This document shows positions 16,268 through 25,149 of a stretch of 64,000 bases of DNA, one piece after another. The stretch's first letter is position 1; every line of letters starts with the position of its first letter. The DNA comes from Dactylosporangium siamense (GTDB taxonomy: Bacteria > Actinomycetota > Actinomycetes > Mycobacteriales > Micromonosporaceae): assembly GCF_016862795.1 (NCBI RefSeq), contig NZ_BONQ01000029.1:107104-171103 (forward strand), read 5' to 3'. The notes below the pieces were generated by a model that searched no databases, was not told the origin of the DNA, and worked only from the letters and a program-made list of their open reading frames with translations. The translations under genes and the position numbers were made by a program.

Positions 16268-18066
16268 CGGACGACCGCCGCCTGCGCGTCGAACATCTGC
16301 GCGTACAGGCCGCCCTGCTGGATCAGGGTGGCGTGGTCGCCGGTCTCGACGATCCGGCCGCCGTCGAGCACAACGATGCGGTCCACCCGCCGGACGGTCG
16401 CGAACCGGTGCGACACCAGCAGCAAGGTGTGCTCCCTCGTCGCGTCGATGATGGCGTCGTACACGGCGCGCTCCGCCTCGATGTCCAGGTTGGCCGTCGG
16501 CTCGTCCAGCGCCAGGACGGTCGCGCCGGTGCGCAGTGCGTGCAGGCCACGGGCGAGCGCGACCTTCTGCCACTGCCCGCCGGACAGGTCGGTGCCGCCG
16601 GCCAGCTGCGGGGACAGGACGGTGTCCCACCCGTGCGGCAGGTCGGCCAGGACCGTGTCCAGGTCGGCCTGGGCGGCGACCGCGGCCAGCGTGCGGGCGT
16701 CGGTCGCCCGCCCCGGCCCCGCGACGTTCTCCCGCACCGTCAGCGGCAGCCGCACGAAGTCCTGGGTCATCGTGGCGAGCCGGCTGCGCCACCGTTGCGG
16801 GTCGAGCTCGCGCAGCGGCACCCCGTCGACCAGGATCTCCCCGGACGTCGGCTCGTGGCTGCGCAGCAGCAGCTTCAGCAGGGTGCTCTTCCCGGCGCCG
16901 TTGCGCCCGACGATCGCCAGCGAGCCGCCGGCCGGGATGGTCATCGAGACCCCGTGCAGGACCTGGGTGCCGTCGGGGTACGAGAAGCTGACGTCGCGCA
17001 GCACGATCTCGCGCACCGGCGCCGCGCCCGGGTCACGGTCACCGGTCGGGCCGGCGGGCCGCGTCGCATCCTCGACCTCGACCAGGGCGTCGACGGCGTC
17101 CCAGCCGATGTGGGCCAGCCGGTCCCATTCGGTGACCGCGGCGAACCGCAACAGCCCGATGCCGGCCTGCACCCCGACGACGAGCGCGGCGAGGCTCACG
17201 GCACCGTCCTGCCAGCCGTCGGCGAGCACGGCGATGCCGGCGGCCTGCCCGGCGCCGAGCAGCACGGCGCCGGCGGCGATCTTCCACCAGGCGATGCGCC
17301 GCCCCTGCCAGGCGGCCGTGGACACCCGCAGCCATTCGGTGTGGTGCAGGCCCAGCAGCCACCGGCCGAGGCCGAAGACCCGGGTCTCCTTCTCCGCACC
17401 GGGCCGCAGCAGCAGGTCGCGCAGGTAGTGGCCGCGGCGCAGGGCGCCCGGGTCCAGGTGCAGCTGCTGCAGCAGCTGCCGGTAGTTGTCCCGCAGCCCC
17501 CGGCCGACGACCAGGTGCAGCGCCCCCGACCCGGCCGCCAGGACCGGGTCGACCCAGGCCAGCAGGGCGACGCAGCCGACGGCGGTGAGCAGGACCTGGA
17601 TCCGGCCGGTCACGCCGAGCAGCCCGCCCGCCGGCCCGCCGAGCCGGTTGGCCAGGCCGTGCGCGGTGGCGATGCGGCCCTGCAGCCGGGGGTCCTCCAG
17701 GTGTCCGAGACCGACCGGCCGGGCCACCGCCTCGATGAGCCGGCGCCGCAGCACGATGTCCATCCGCCGGGCGAGGGCCTCCAGGACGTCGGAGCGGACC
17801 ATGCCGCTCAGCTGTGACAGCGCCAGGACGACGGCCATCGCCGCCACCACCAGCCCGAGCGACCCGGCCGACCCGTCGTCGCGGCGGGCGAGCAGCCCGA
17901 CCGCCGTGCCGGACAGGATGATGAACAGGGCGGGGACGGAAGCGCTGAGCAGCGTGGTGGACACCGCGACGGCGGCGAGCCCGGGACTGGCCCGGCCGAC
18001 CGCGACGACGGCCGGCCACCAGGACGGCCCGCGGCGGCCGGTCGCGCCCTCGTCAGGTCGCGTCAT
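16264..18066 (-). CDS. ABC exporter half-transporter with intact motifs
   Basis: 600 residues from ATG 18066 (MTRPDEGATG); the frame is open to 18189 but the extra part lacks exporter-like sequence. Membrane domain (about 15-330), then an ATPase with Walker A GRNGAGKST, signature DLSGGQWQK, Walker B LALDEPTANLD and H-loop VSHRFAT, all canonical. It is first in the two-gene operon and probably forms a heterodimer with the downstream exporter. A perfect -35-like TTGACA lies at 18189-18184 on the minus strand but no convincing -10 follows. The cargo is unknown. Confidence 0.88.
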   Translation of the reverse strand: MTRPDEGATGRRGPSWWPAVVAVGRASPGLAAVAVSTTLLSASVPALFIILSGTAVGLLARRDDGSAGSLGLVVAAMAVVLALSQLSGMVRSDVLEALARRMDIVLRRRLIEAVARPVGLGHLEDPRLQGRIATAHGLANRLGGPAGGLLGVTGRIQVLLTAVGCVALLAWVDPVLAAGSGALHLVVGRGLRDNYRQLLQQLHLDPGALRRGHYLRDLLLRPGAEKETRVFGLGRWLLGLHHTEWLRVSTAAWQGRRIAWWKIAAGAVLLGAGQAAGIAVLADGWQDGAVSLAALVVGVQAGIGLLRFAAVTEWDRLAHIGWDAVDALVEVEDATRPAGPTGDRDPGAAPVREIVLRDVSFSYPDGTQVLHGVSMTIPAGGSLAIVGRNGAGKSTLLKLLLRSHEPTSGEILVDGVPLRELDPQRWRSRLATMTQDFVRLPLTVRENVAGPGRATDARTLAAVAAQADLDTVLADLPHGWDTVLSPQLAGGTDLSGGQWQKVALARGLHALRTGATVLALDEPTANLDIEAERAVYDAIIDATREHTLLLVSHRFATVRRVDRIVVLDGGRIVETGDHATLIQQGGLYAQMFDAQAAVVR

Positions 18067-18196
18067 CGATCGCTGTCGCGCTGCCTCGCGAGAAAACGGG
18101 GGCAACGGTGCTGATCCGTGCCGCATGCAGCATCGAGTCATGCTAACAGCGCAGGCCGTCGCATTCCGTCCCGTTGCGAACCCTGTCAATGCGTCG

Positions 18197-18997
18197 CTAC
18201 ACCGGCGGGCCGGCCTTCAGCACGCCACGGACGGCGTCCACGGTCACCGACTCCGGGTCGAAGGCGGTCAGCCACCAGGTCGCACCCGCCGCCTCGTACG
18301 GCCGCAGGTCCGTGCCCGGCGCCAGCTCCACCGCGATGTCATACGGGCCGGGGCCGCGCAGCCCGGCGATGACGGCGGCCGCCTCCGCGAGCTGGTCCGG
18401 GTGTTCGAGGTTGACCGGGACGTATCCGTCGTGGCGCGCGGCGCGTCGCATCGGCCGCTGCTTGCCGGGGAAGCCGCCGACCCACACCGGGACGCCCGGG
18501 CGCTGCACGGGGCGGGGCAGGAACGTCACGTCGTCGACCGTGTAGTGCGTGCCGTGGTGCCGGACCGGCTCGCCCGACCACGCCCCGGTGAGGATCGACA
18601 GGGCCTCGTCGAGCATCGCGCCGCGGGTCCGCTCGTCGCCGGCCTCGCCGGTGGCCGAGTACTCGGCGCCGAAGCGGTCGCTGCCGACCCCGACGCCGAG
18701 CGTGAGCCGGCCACCGCTGAGCAGGTCCAGGGTGGCCGTCTCGCGGGCCAGCTTGACCGGGCGGCGCCGGGCCAGCGGGGTGATCATCGGGCCGAGGCGG
18801 AGCCGGGACGTCACCATCGCCGCCGCGGTCAGCGTGACCCACGGGTCGGCCACCGCCTGCACGGGTGCGTGCCATCGCACGTGGTCCCACACGAACAGGG
18901 CATGCCAGCCGTGCTCCTCGGCCTCGGCGGCGAGCCGGGCCACGGTGCGAGGGTCGGCGAGCTGGTCGAAGAGCGGCAGCCAGAGTGCGGATCGCAT
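18197..18997 (-). CDS. LLM-class flavin-dependent oxidoreductase
   Basis: 266 residues of the bacterial luciferase-like TIM-barrel superfamily, probably using F420 or FMN. Visible marks: FVWDHV near residue 36, SRLRLGPMITP, the LARETATLDLLSGGRLTLGVGVG motif (residues about 83-105), and PVWVGGFPGKQRPM. The start is the ATG at 18997. The reading direction is the same as the ABC operon but it is about 130 bp before it, so co-transcription is possible, not certain. The substrate is unknown. Confidence 0.85.
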   Translation of the reverse strand: MRSALWLPLFDQLADPRTVARLAAEAEEHGWHALFVWDHVRWHAPVQAVADPWVTLTAAAMVTSRLRLGPMITPLARRRPVKLARETATLDLLSGGRLTLGVGVGSDRFGAEYSATGEAGDERTRGAMLDEALSILTGAWSGEPVRHHGTHYTVDDVTFLPRPVQRPGVPVWVGGFPGKQRPMRRAARHDGYVPVNLEHPDQLAEAAAVIAGLRGPGPYDIAVELAPGTDLRPYEAAGATWWLTAFDPESVTVDAVRGVLKAGPPV

Positions 18998-19025
18998 GGC
19001 CTCGACGGTACGGATCCCGCTGCGT

Positions 19026-19901
19026 TTACGCAGGCGCCCCCTGTGGGGTGAATGCGGCGGCGAAGTCGCGGGCGAAACCGCTGATGTCGCGGGCCGGGCG
19101 GCCGGTCAGCGCGCGCACCTGATCCGTGGTGCGCTCGAAGCCGCCGGCGCGGATGACGCCGAAGACGCCGGCCAGGTGGGTGCCGAGCCAGTCCGGCACG
19201 TCGGCGCCCTCGAAGCGGGGCCGGGCCTCCTCCTCGGTCAGGTCGACCGAGCGGACGGGCCGGCCGGTCGCGTCGCCGAGCGCCGCCGCGACGTCCGCGA
19301 ACGTGATCGCCGCCGGGCCGGTGAGGTCGTAGCTGCGGCCCGGGAGCGTCTCGGCGACCAGTGTCGCGGCGGCGACCGCGGCGACGTCCCGGATGTCGAT
19401 CATGGCGATCCGGCGGCCGGCGGTGGGTGCGTGCAGCAGGCCGGTGTGCGCGACGCCGCCGGCGACCATGAGCAGGTTCGTCATGAAGAACGCGGGCCGC
19501 AGCACGACCGCGGCCAGCCCGGACCGGCGCAGGTGCGCCTCGACCTCGCCGTGCCAGCGAAACGCGGGCAGCGCCGAGGACTCCTCGGCGTGCATCGCGG
19601 ACAGCTTCACGATCCGGTCGACCCCCTCCTCCGCGGCGGCGTCGATGACCGCGGTCTCGTGGGCGACCTTGCGCGGGCCGTCGGCGGCGCTGACGTACAC
19701 CCGGTCGACGCCGTGCAGCGCACGCCGGAGCGACGCGGGATCGTCGAAGTCGCCGGGGACGAGCTCGACGTCGCCGAGTTTCGCCGCGGCGGCCCGCGGG
19801 TCGCGGACGAAGGCCCGCACGTCGGCGCCGCGGGCCCGCAGTTCATGGATGACGTTCGCGCCGACGGCACCGGTGGCGCCGGTGACGAGGATCCGGGTCA
19901 T
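19026..19901 (-). CDS. NmrA-like NAD(P)-binding Rossmann protein
   Basis: 291 residues. The N terminus ILVTGATGAVGANVIHEL is the NAD(P)-binding glycine motif of the atypical short-chain dehydrogenase/NmrA family; AFVRDPRAA follows, and a YVSAADG/VKLSAMHAEESS stretch fits the family active-site area without a clear YxxxK. Members act as quinone/isoflavone-type reductases or redox sensors. Its ATG overlaps the stop of the FAD-linked oxidase upstream (ATGA, 19898-19901), so the two are co-translated and likely share a pathway. Confidence 0.85.
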   Translation of the reverse strand: MTRILVTGATGAVGANVIHELRARGADVRAFVRDPRAAAAKLGDVELVPGDFDDPASLRRALHGVDRVYVSAADGPRKVAHETAVIDAAAEEGVDRIVKLSAMHAEESSALPAFRWHGEVEAHLRRSGLAAVVLRPAFFMTNLLMVAGGVAHTGLLHAPTAGRRIAMIDIRDVAAVAAATLVAETLPGRSYDLTGPAAITFADVAAALGDATGRPVRSVDLTEEEARPRFEGADVPDWLGTHLAGVFGVIRAGGFERTTDQVRALTGRPARDISGFARDFAAAFTPQGAPA

Positions 19902-21274
19902 GAGCTTGCCTCTCGATCGGGAGCCGGTGGGATGTTGTGGCCGAGGTGGAAGACGTTCGCCGGGTCCCAGGCGCGTTTGACGGCGGCCAGGCGGGCGTAG
20001 TTGTCGGGGGTGAAGGCGGTGTGGGTCTTCGTCCGGTCGGTGAGCAGCGTGAGGAACGAGCCGCCGGTCGCGAACGGGCGCAGCCGGCCGGTGAGGCGGT
20101 CCAGGGCCGCGTCGGCGGCGGTCCGGTCGGGACCCGGGTAGGGCGCGACGGCCATCACGGAGAACGGCACGTCGCGGTGCCCGGCCGGGCCGGCGTCCGG
20201 GCCGGGGTCGGCCATCGCGCCGCCCCAGTGCCGCACGTCGACGAACGCGAGCGGGGAGTCGGCGGCGCCGGCCTCGACGATCGCGTGCAGGGCCGCGTCC
20301 GGCAGGGCGTGGAACAGCTCGATCTCCTGCCGGTTGGCCATCGGCGGCGCGTCCGGGCCGTTGGTGGCGTCACTGGCGGCCGGGAACGCCCGCATCCCGA
20401 ACCCGTCCAGCAGCGGCGGGCCGGCCGCCTCCAGCAGCGGGGCGAGGACCCGGTCCCCGTCGTCACCGTGGTGGAACGCCCGGATCGCCAGGACCCGCCG
20501 CCCACGCAGCGCCTCGGGGAACGCCGGCGACGGCGGCAGGCGGATCAGCAGCACCGCCGTGTTCATCGCCGCGGGCTCGCCGAGGGCCCACTCCCGATAC
20601 GCGGCGAGGGTGTCGAAGGCGCGTTCCAGGGGGTAGAACGACATGCCGGAGTAGACCCGCGGCACCGGGTACAGCCGGAACTCCAGCGAGGTGACGACGC
20701 CGAAGTTTCCACCCCCGCCACGCAACGCCCAGAACAGGTCGGGGTGCTGCCGCGCGGTCGCGGTCAGCGCCACCCCGTCGGCGGTGACGACGTCCGCGCT
20801 CACGACGCTGTCGGCGGCGAACCCGAACGTCCGCGACAGCCATGACTGCCCGCCGCCGAGGGTGTACCCGGTGACCCCGACCGTGCTGCACCGGCCCGCG
20901 AGCCCGGCCAGGCCGTAGCGGGCGGCGGCGCGGTTCACGTCCGCCCACACCGCCCCCGGCCCGACCCGGGCGACCCGGCGGTGCGGGTCGATCTCGATGC
21001 CGTCCAGCGCCGTCGTCTTGAGCAGCAGCGCGCCGTCGGCGGGCACGACAACGCCGTGGCCGGTCGCCTGCACCGCCAGCGGCAGGTCGTGCTCCCGGGC
21101 GGCGAGCACCGCGGTGCGCACGTCGGCAGTGGTCGCGGCCGCGGCGATCAGCGCCGGGTGGGACTCGAAGGTCCGGTGCCAGCCGAGCCGGTGCCCGTCA
21201 TATCCCGTCTCGCCCGGGCGCAGGAGCGCACCGGCGAACCGGCGCTCCAGGTCCGTGTTCCTGAGCTTCGTCAT
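19898..21274 (-). CDS. FAD-linked oxidase (BBE-type, berberine-bridge-like)
   Basis: 458 residues, ATG 21274. The PP-loop FAD-binding fold shows AVQATGHGVVVPADG (the position of the histidine used for covalent FAD), GLAGRCSTVGVTGYTLGGGQSWLSR and DLFWALRGGGGNFGVVTSLEF. The C terminus AAVKRAWDPANVFHLGHNI is the berberine-bridge end. No cysteine in the loop supports bicovalent attachment with certainty. It is the first gene of the two-gene operon with the NmrA-like protein, divergent from the SARP-hydrolase fusion, whose operator repeats fill the 79-bp gap. Probably an oxidase acting on sugars, alkaloids or phenolics. Confidence 0.87.
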   Translation of the reverse strand: MTKLRNTDLERRFAGALLRPGETGYDGHRLGWHRTFESHPALIAAAATTADVRTAVLAAREHDLPLAVQATGHGVVVPADGALLLKTTALDGIEIDPHRRVARVGPGAVWADVNRAAARYGLAGLAGRCSTVGVTGYTLGGGQSWLSRTFGFAADSVVSADVVTADGVALTATARQHPDLFWALRGGGGNFGVVTSLEFRLYPVPRVYSGMSFYPLERAFDTLAAYREWALGEPAAMNTAVLLIRLPPSPAFPEALRGRRVLAIRAFHHGDDGDRVLAPLLEAAGPPLLDGFGMRAFPAASDATNGPDAPPMANRQEIELFHALPDAALHAIVEAGAADSPLAFVDVRHWGGAMADPGPDAGPAGHRDVPFSVMAVAPYPGPDRTAADAALDRLTGRLRPFATGGSFLTLLTDRTKTHTAFTPDNYARLAAVKRAWDPANVFHLGHNIPPAPDREASS

Positions 21275-21309
21275 GCGCTCGAAGCTAGGCAGCACCCTGC
21301 CGGGGACCG

Positions 21310-21338
21310 ATGCGGTGTGGATGTGGTCCGGATGTGGT
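21310..21338. promoter_or_regulatory. Three phased heptamers, SARP-type operator
   Basis: ATGCGGT (21310-21316), ATGTGGT (21321-21327) and ATGTGGT (21332-21338) are spaced by exactly 4 bp, an 11-bp period. Direct heptamer repeats on one face of the helix are the known binding pattern of SARP regulators. They lie between the FAD oxidase operon and the SARP-domain gene, so the likely binder is that gene's own product. Confidence 0.7.
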
Positions 21339-21353
21339 CCTACGCTGGGCAGC

Positions 21354-22943
21354 GTGCTGGTGCGGGTGCTGGGGACGGCGGGTGTGCAGGACCCGGCGCC
21401 GCGGCTGGAGCGCAAGGCGCGGGAGCTGCTGAGCGTCCTGACCGTGCGGGCGCCGGCCGCGGTCACCCTCGACGAGCTCGCCCGGCTGCTGTGGGACGAC
21501 CCGCCGCCCTCGACCGTCAAGACCCTGCGCGCCCACCTGTCCCGCATCCGCGCCGCGCTGCAGGCCGCCGACCCGTCGGCCGATGTGGTGCGGGTCGGCC
21601 GGGACGGCTACCGGCTCGCCCTCGCCCCGGACCGGACCGACGTCGGTCAGGTCGCCGCCGCCCGGACCCGGGCCCGGCTCCTGCTCGCCGACGGCCGCCC
21701 CGACGGCGCCGCGGCCGTCCTCGCCGCCGCCCGGGCACTGTGGCTGGGCGAGCCGGAGCTGCCGGACACGGTCGCGGCGGCGGCGCTGCGGCAGGGCTGG
21801 CGGCAGGAGCGGCGGCTGCTCGTGCAGGAGCACCTCGGCTGCCTCGCCGCGGGCAGCGACCCCGGCTCGGCCCTCGGGGAGCTGGAGCAGCTCACCGCGC
21901 TCGATCCGCTCGACGAGCCGCTGTGGGTGCACTACATCCGGGCGCTGCACCGGGCCGACCGGCAGACCGAGGCCCTGCGGGCCGCGGCCACCGCCCGCGC
22001 CGCGCTCGTCGCGGTCGGCCTCGACCCGTCCCCGGCATGGCACGCCGCCCAGGCCGACGTGCTGCGTTCGTCGGTGCCGGTCCCATCACCCGCCGCGCCC
22101 ACGCCCACCGTCGCGGTGGCGGTGCGGTACGCCACCGGCGAGGACGGCTCGACCGCCTACACCCGGCTGTCCGACCGGGGCCGCGACCTGGTCGTGCTCA
22201 ACCCGGCGATGCTCACCATCGACGGGCTCCTCGACGGCACCCACGCCCGCGCGGCGCTGGCGACCCTGGCCGGGCACGCCGCCGTCGTGTGCTTCGACCG
22301 GCGCGGCATCGGCCTGTCCGACCCGCTGGACCGGCACCGCCCACCGCTGGATCAGTGGGTCGAGGATGTGCGCCGGGTCCTCGACGCCCTCGCGATCGAC
22401 CGGGCCGACCTGTTCGCCAACTTCGACACCGGCCTCGTCGCGATCGAGTTCGCCGCCCGCCACCCCGAACGCGTGCGGTCGCTGGTGCTCGCGCAGTGCT
22501 TCCCCCGGTACACCCGCGGCGCCGGCTATCCGTTCGGCCTGGACGCCGGCACCACCGAGACCCTCATCCGCGACACCGTCTCACCGGCCGACCCGGCGCA
22601 GGGCATGGACTCCGTCGTGCAGGCCGCCCCGAGCCTCGCCGCCGACGACGACTTCCGCCAGTGGTGGAACCGCATCGGCCGGCGCGCCGCCAGCCCCGCC
22701 GTCGCCACCGCGGTCCGGGCCGTCGCCACCGGCACCGACCTGCGGCACCGCCTGCCCGACGTGACCGCACCGACCCTGGTCCTGCACCGCCGCAACTGCC
22801 TCAACGTCGACGCCGGCCACGCGACCTACCTGGCCGCCAACCTGCCCCGGGCCCACCTGCGGACCGTGGCCGGCACCGACGCGCTGTGGTTCACCGACAC
22901 CGGCGACCTCCTGCGCCACACCGTCGACTTCCTCACGAGCTGA
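21354..22943 (+). CDS. SARP-type regulator fused to an alpha/beta-hydrolase-fold domain
   Basis: 529 residues from GTG 21354 (VLVRVLGTAG). N-terminal winged helix (about 1-90), bacterial transcriptional activation domain (about 93-240), then an alpha/beta-hydrolase fold (about 255-529). In the fold the nucleophile elbow reads NFDTG with D358 where serine is usual, and the late D-H-x-P region reads TDALWF, so the catalytic histidine seems missing. The C-terminal half is therefore more likely a ligand sensor than an enzyme. It is divergent from the FAD oxidase/NmrA operon and has phased heptamers in front. The last 11 bp overlap the end of the amidohydrolase gene. Confidence 0.85.
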   Translation: MLVRVLGTAGVQDPAPRLERKARELLSVLTVRAPAAVTLDELARLLWDDPPPSTVKTLRAHLSRIRAALQAADPSADVVRVGRDGYRLALAPDRTDVGQVAAARTRARLLLADGRPDGAAAVLAAARALWLGEPELPDTVAAAALRQGWRQERRLLVQEHLGCLAAGSDPGSALGELEQLTALDPLDEPLWVHYIRALHRADRQTEALRAAATARAALVAVGLDPSPAWHAAQADVLRSSVPVPSPAAPTPTVAVAVRYATGEDGSTAYTRLSDRGRDLVVLNPAMLTIDGLLDGTHARAALATLAGHAAVVCFDRRGIGLSDPLDRHRPPLDQWVEDVRRVLDALAIDRADLFANFDTGLVAIEFAARHPERVRSLVLAQCFPRYTRGAGYPFGLDAGTTETLIRDTVSPADPAQGMDSVVQAAPSLAADDDFRQWWNRIGRRAASPAVATAVRAVATGTDLRHRLPDVTAPTLVLHRRNCLNVDAGHATYLAANLPRAHLRTVAGTDALWFTDTGDLLRHTVDFLTS

Positions 22944-23979
22944 CCCGCCTGCCGCGGGCGATGACGGCCCGCGGCCGGTCCAGCTGGCCGAGGTCGGTGC
23001 GGGGGTCGGCGTCGAACACGACCGCGTCGGCCGGCGCCCCGTCCGACAGGCCCGGCAGGCCGAGATACGCCCGGGCGGTCCACGACGCGGCGGCGATCGC
23101 CGCGTGCGGTGCCACGCCCGCCTCGACCATCGCCCGGACCTCACCGACGATGCCGCCGTGCGGGCGGGAGTCGGTGCCGGCCAGCACGGTGACCCCGGCC
23201 TCGACGGCGGCGGCGGTCAACCGGCCGTGCACGCTCGCCCCGGACACGTACCACCGCCGGCGCGGACTGTCCGGCCCGGCCGACACCCGCGCCAACGACC
23301 CCGTGATCACCGACAGCGTCGGCGTCAGCGCCGTGCCCTGCTCGGCCATCCGCGGCAACAGCTGCGGGTCCAGGCCCATGCCGTGCTCCACCGAGTCCAC
23401 GCCGGCCTCCACGGCGACCACCCCACCGGCCGGGTGCTGCGTGTGCGCCGCGAGCCGCCCACCGGCCGCGTGCACGCCGGCGACCACCTCACGCAGCAGC
23501 TCCACCGGCATGACCTCGTCGTCGACGCTCCAGTCGATCACGACCTTCGCCCAGCCCGTCCGCGCCGCCTGCTCGGCCGCGACGGCGGGCAGCTCGGCCG
23601 GGTCCGGCCGGCGGCCCCAGCCCGCCATGAACTGCCCGTGCTGGGCGAGCCACGGCCCGGCGTGCACGGCCCGCGGACCGTCCCGCGTGCGCCCGAACCA
23701 GTCCGGCGGGTCGTCGACGAGACCGGGCGCGCGGATGAGGGTGACGCCCGAGGCCAGGTGCGCCCGGAGGTCCTCCCGCAGCACGTCGAGGTCCATCGGA
23801 TCACCCGGCTTCTCGGCGCCCGGGTGCGTGTGCGCGTCGACCAGCCCCGGCAGCAGCCAGCCCTCCGCCACCAGCTCGGCACCGGCCACCGGGTCCGTGG
23901 TCCACCGGTCCCCGTCCGCGTAGAGGTCGACCGGCTCCCCCTCGGGCAGCGCGAACCCTCGAACCCGCAGTGCCGCCAA
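22933..23979 (-). CDS. Amidohydrolase-family protein
   Basis: 348 residues. The metal-dependent hydrolase fold has the HxH motif DAHTHPG after strand 1, further metal ligands in AAHTQHPAG and SVEHGMG, and the aspartate in LAGTDSRPHGG; the C terminus PADAVVFDADPRTDL is the usual small beta-domain. This is the imidazolonepropionase/prolidase-like branch. The start is TTG 23979, five bases after GGGGG; no ATG or GTG lies closer to the conserved domain. It is 16 bp after the DUF gene at 23996 and may be co-transcribed with it. The substrate is unknown. Confidence 0.83.
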   Translation of the reverse strand: MAALRVRGFALPEGEPVDLYADGDRWTTDPVAGAELVAEGWLLPGLVDAHTHPGAEKPGDPMDLDVLREDLRAHLASGVTLIRAPGLVDDPPDWFGRTRDGPRAVHAGPWLAQHGQFMAGWGRRPDPAELPAVAAEQAARTGWAKVVIDWSVDDEVMPVELLREVVAGVHAAGGRLAAHTQHPAGGVVAVEAGVDSVEHGMGLDPQLLPRMAEQGTALTPTLSVITGSLARVSAGPDSPRRRWYVSGASVHGRLTAAAVEAGVTVLAGTDSRPHGGIVGEVRAMVEAGVAPHAAIAAASWTARAYLGLPGLSDGAPADAVVFDADPRTDLGQLDRPRAVIARGRRVSS

Positions 23980-23995
23980 AGCATCCCCCTGGTGC

Positions 23996-24385
23996 TCAGG
24001 AAACGTACATGTCCCGCAGCACGAGGGCGCGGCCGCCCGGCACCGCGACCACGTCGAAGAACGCGGTGAGGTCGCTCCACTCGCCGTTGACCGGCATCGA
24101 GAAGTCGACCGAGGTCGGCACGCCGTCGCCGTCGGTGAACACCTCGCGGAGCCCGTCGAACGGGCCGCCCGCCGACTCGGCCGGCGTCACCCGGGCCGGC
24201 CCGGGCCGCAGCGGTGGAGACGGCTCGTATGCCGAGAGCCGCTCCCGCAGCTCCGCCGCCGAGCCTGCACCCGAATGCAGGAACCGGACCGCCGCGTCGA
24301 AGTCGTCCGCGGCGAGCAGCCCGACCCACCGGCGCACGGCGTCGAGCACTGATTCGGCGGACACGTCCGCGGGGAGGACCTCCAC
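23996..24385 (-). CDS. Hypothetical protein, 129 aa
   Basis: Acidic soluble protein with GTG start at 24385. An N-terminal helical half (VLDAVRRWVGLLAADDFDAAVRFL) precedes a beta-rich half ending VNGEWSDLTAFFDVVAVPGGRALVLRDMYVS. The layout is like small SnoaL/DUF7668-type folds but I cannot name the family. It lies upstream of the amidohydrolase on the same strand with 16 bp between, suggesting one operon. Confidence 0.65.
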   Translation of the reverse strand: MEVLPADVSAESVLDAVRRWVGLLAADDFDAAVRFLHSGAGSAAELRERLSAYEPSPPLRPGPARVTPAESAGGPFDGLREVFTDGDGVPTSVDFSMPVNGEWSDLTAFFDVVAVPGGRALVLRDMYVS

Positions 24386-24502
24386 CCGACGATCGTAGAG
24401 CTACCGACCCGGTTCGAGGACCCGCCGCGGATCGGCGTAGCTCCTGAACGCGGACCTCGCCACGCGAGCGGCCCGCAGGAACGGGCGTCCGCGGTCACGG
24501 AC

Positions 24503-25054
24503 CTACCGTGCGGCCAGTGCCGCGGTCAGGCGGGTCAGGCCGAACTCGAAGGCCTGTTCGATGTCGCCGCCCATCTGGAAGGCGCCGCCGAGCTCCATGC
24601 CGATGAACCCGTTGACCCAGGCGGTCAGGGTGCGGGCGGCGTCCAGCGCGTGGTCCTCGCCGGCGAGCTGGCCGGCGACGCGCAGCACAGGCTCGATCGC
24701 ACTGCTCACCGTCGCCACGTCGAGCCCGGACACCGGGGTGAACATCAGCTGGTACGCCATCGGCCGCTCGTGCGCGAACGCCCGGAACTCGCGGATCAGG
24801 ACGACCAGGTCACGGCGCGGGTCGGCGCCGGCGCCGAGCGCGGCCAGCCGCTCGCCGACCTCGGCGACGGTCGCCTCGGCGATGAGCCGCACCAGCGCGT
24901 CGCGGTCACGGACCCGCTTGTAGAGCGACGGCGCGCGCACCCCGACCCGGGCGGCGACGGCCTGCATGGTCAGCCCGGCGAGGCCGGCGGACTCCAGGAT
25001 CTCGCGGCCGGCGTGGACGATCTGGTCGAGCGAGGTCCGGTCGGGGGTCGGCAT
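24503..25054 (-). CDS. TetR-family transcriptional regulator
   Basis: 183 residues. The helix-turn-helix (about 10-55) reads AGREILESAGLAGLTMQAVAARVGVRAPSLYKRVRDRDAL, with the ligand-binding C-terminal domain of the WHG/TetR_C_33 type (AWVNGFIGMELGGAFQ). ATG start at 25054. It is divergent from the metallo-hydrolase at 25150, and two inverted-repeat operators occupy the space between. It probably represses both itself and the hydrolase. The inducer is unknown. Confidence 0.9.
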   Translation of the reverse strand: MPTPDRTSLDQIVHAGREILESAGLAGLTMQAVAARVGVRAPSLYKRVRDRDALVRLIAEATVAEVGERLAALGAGADPRRDLVVLIREFRAFAHERPMAYQLMFTPVSGLDVATVSSAIEPVLRVAGQLAGEDHALDAARTLTAWVNGFIGMELGGAFQMGGDIEQAFEFGLTRLTAALAAR

Positions 25055-25078
25055 GTGACATCGCCCTACTTTCCGCGG

Positions 25079-25124
25079 ATGGCTATTGACCGTAGCTATG
25101 ATGGCTATGTACCGTAGCCATCAT
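25079..25124. promoter_or_regulatory. Double inverted-repeat operator for the TetR regulator
   Basis: A perfect site, ATGATGGCTA-N7-TAGCCATCAT (25098-25124), is preceded by a second copy of the same core with one mismatch, ATGGCTA-N7-TAGCTAT (25079-25099). Both spacers are 7 bp and both end in ACCG. The copies overlap the region where divergent promoters for tetR and the hydrolase should lie. Confidence 0.85.
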
Positions 25125-25149
25125 AACCACGAGCGCCCCGGAGGCCGCA

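Noticed and set aside
14456..18196. Lanthipeptide or other RiPP precursor gene beside the ABC exporter.
   Set aside because: No short Cys/Ser/Thr-rich leader-core frame with a ribosome binding site was found, and no modification enzyme is adjacent.
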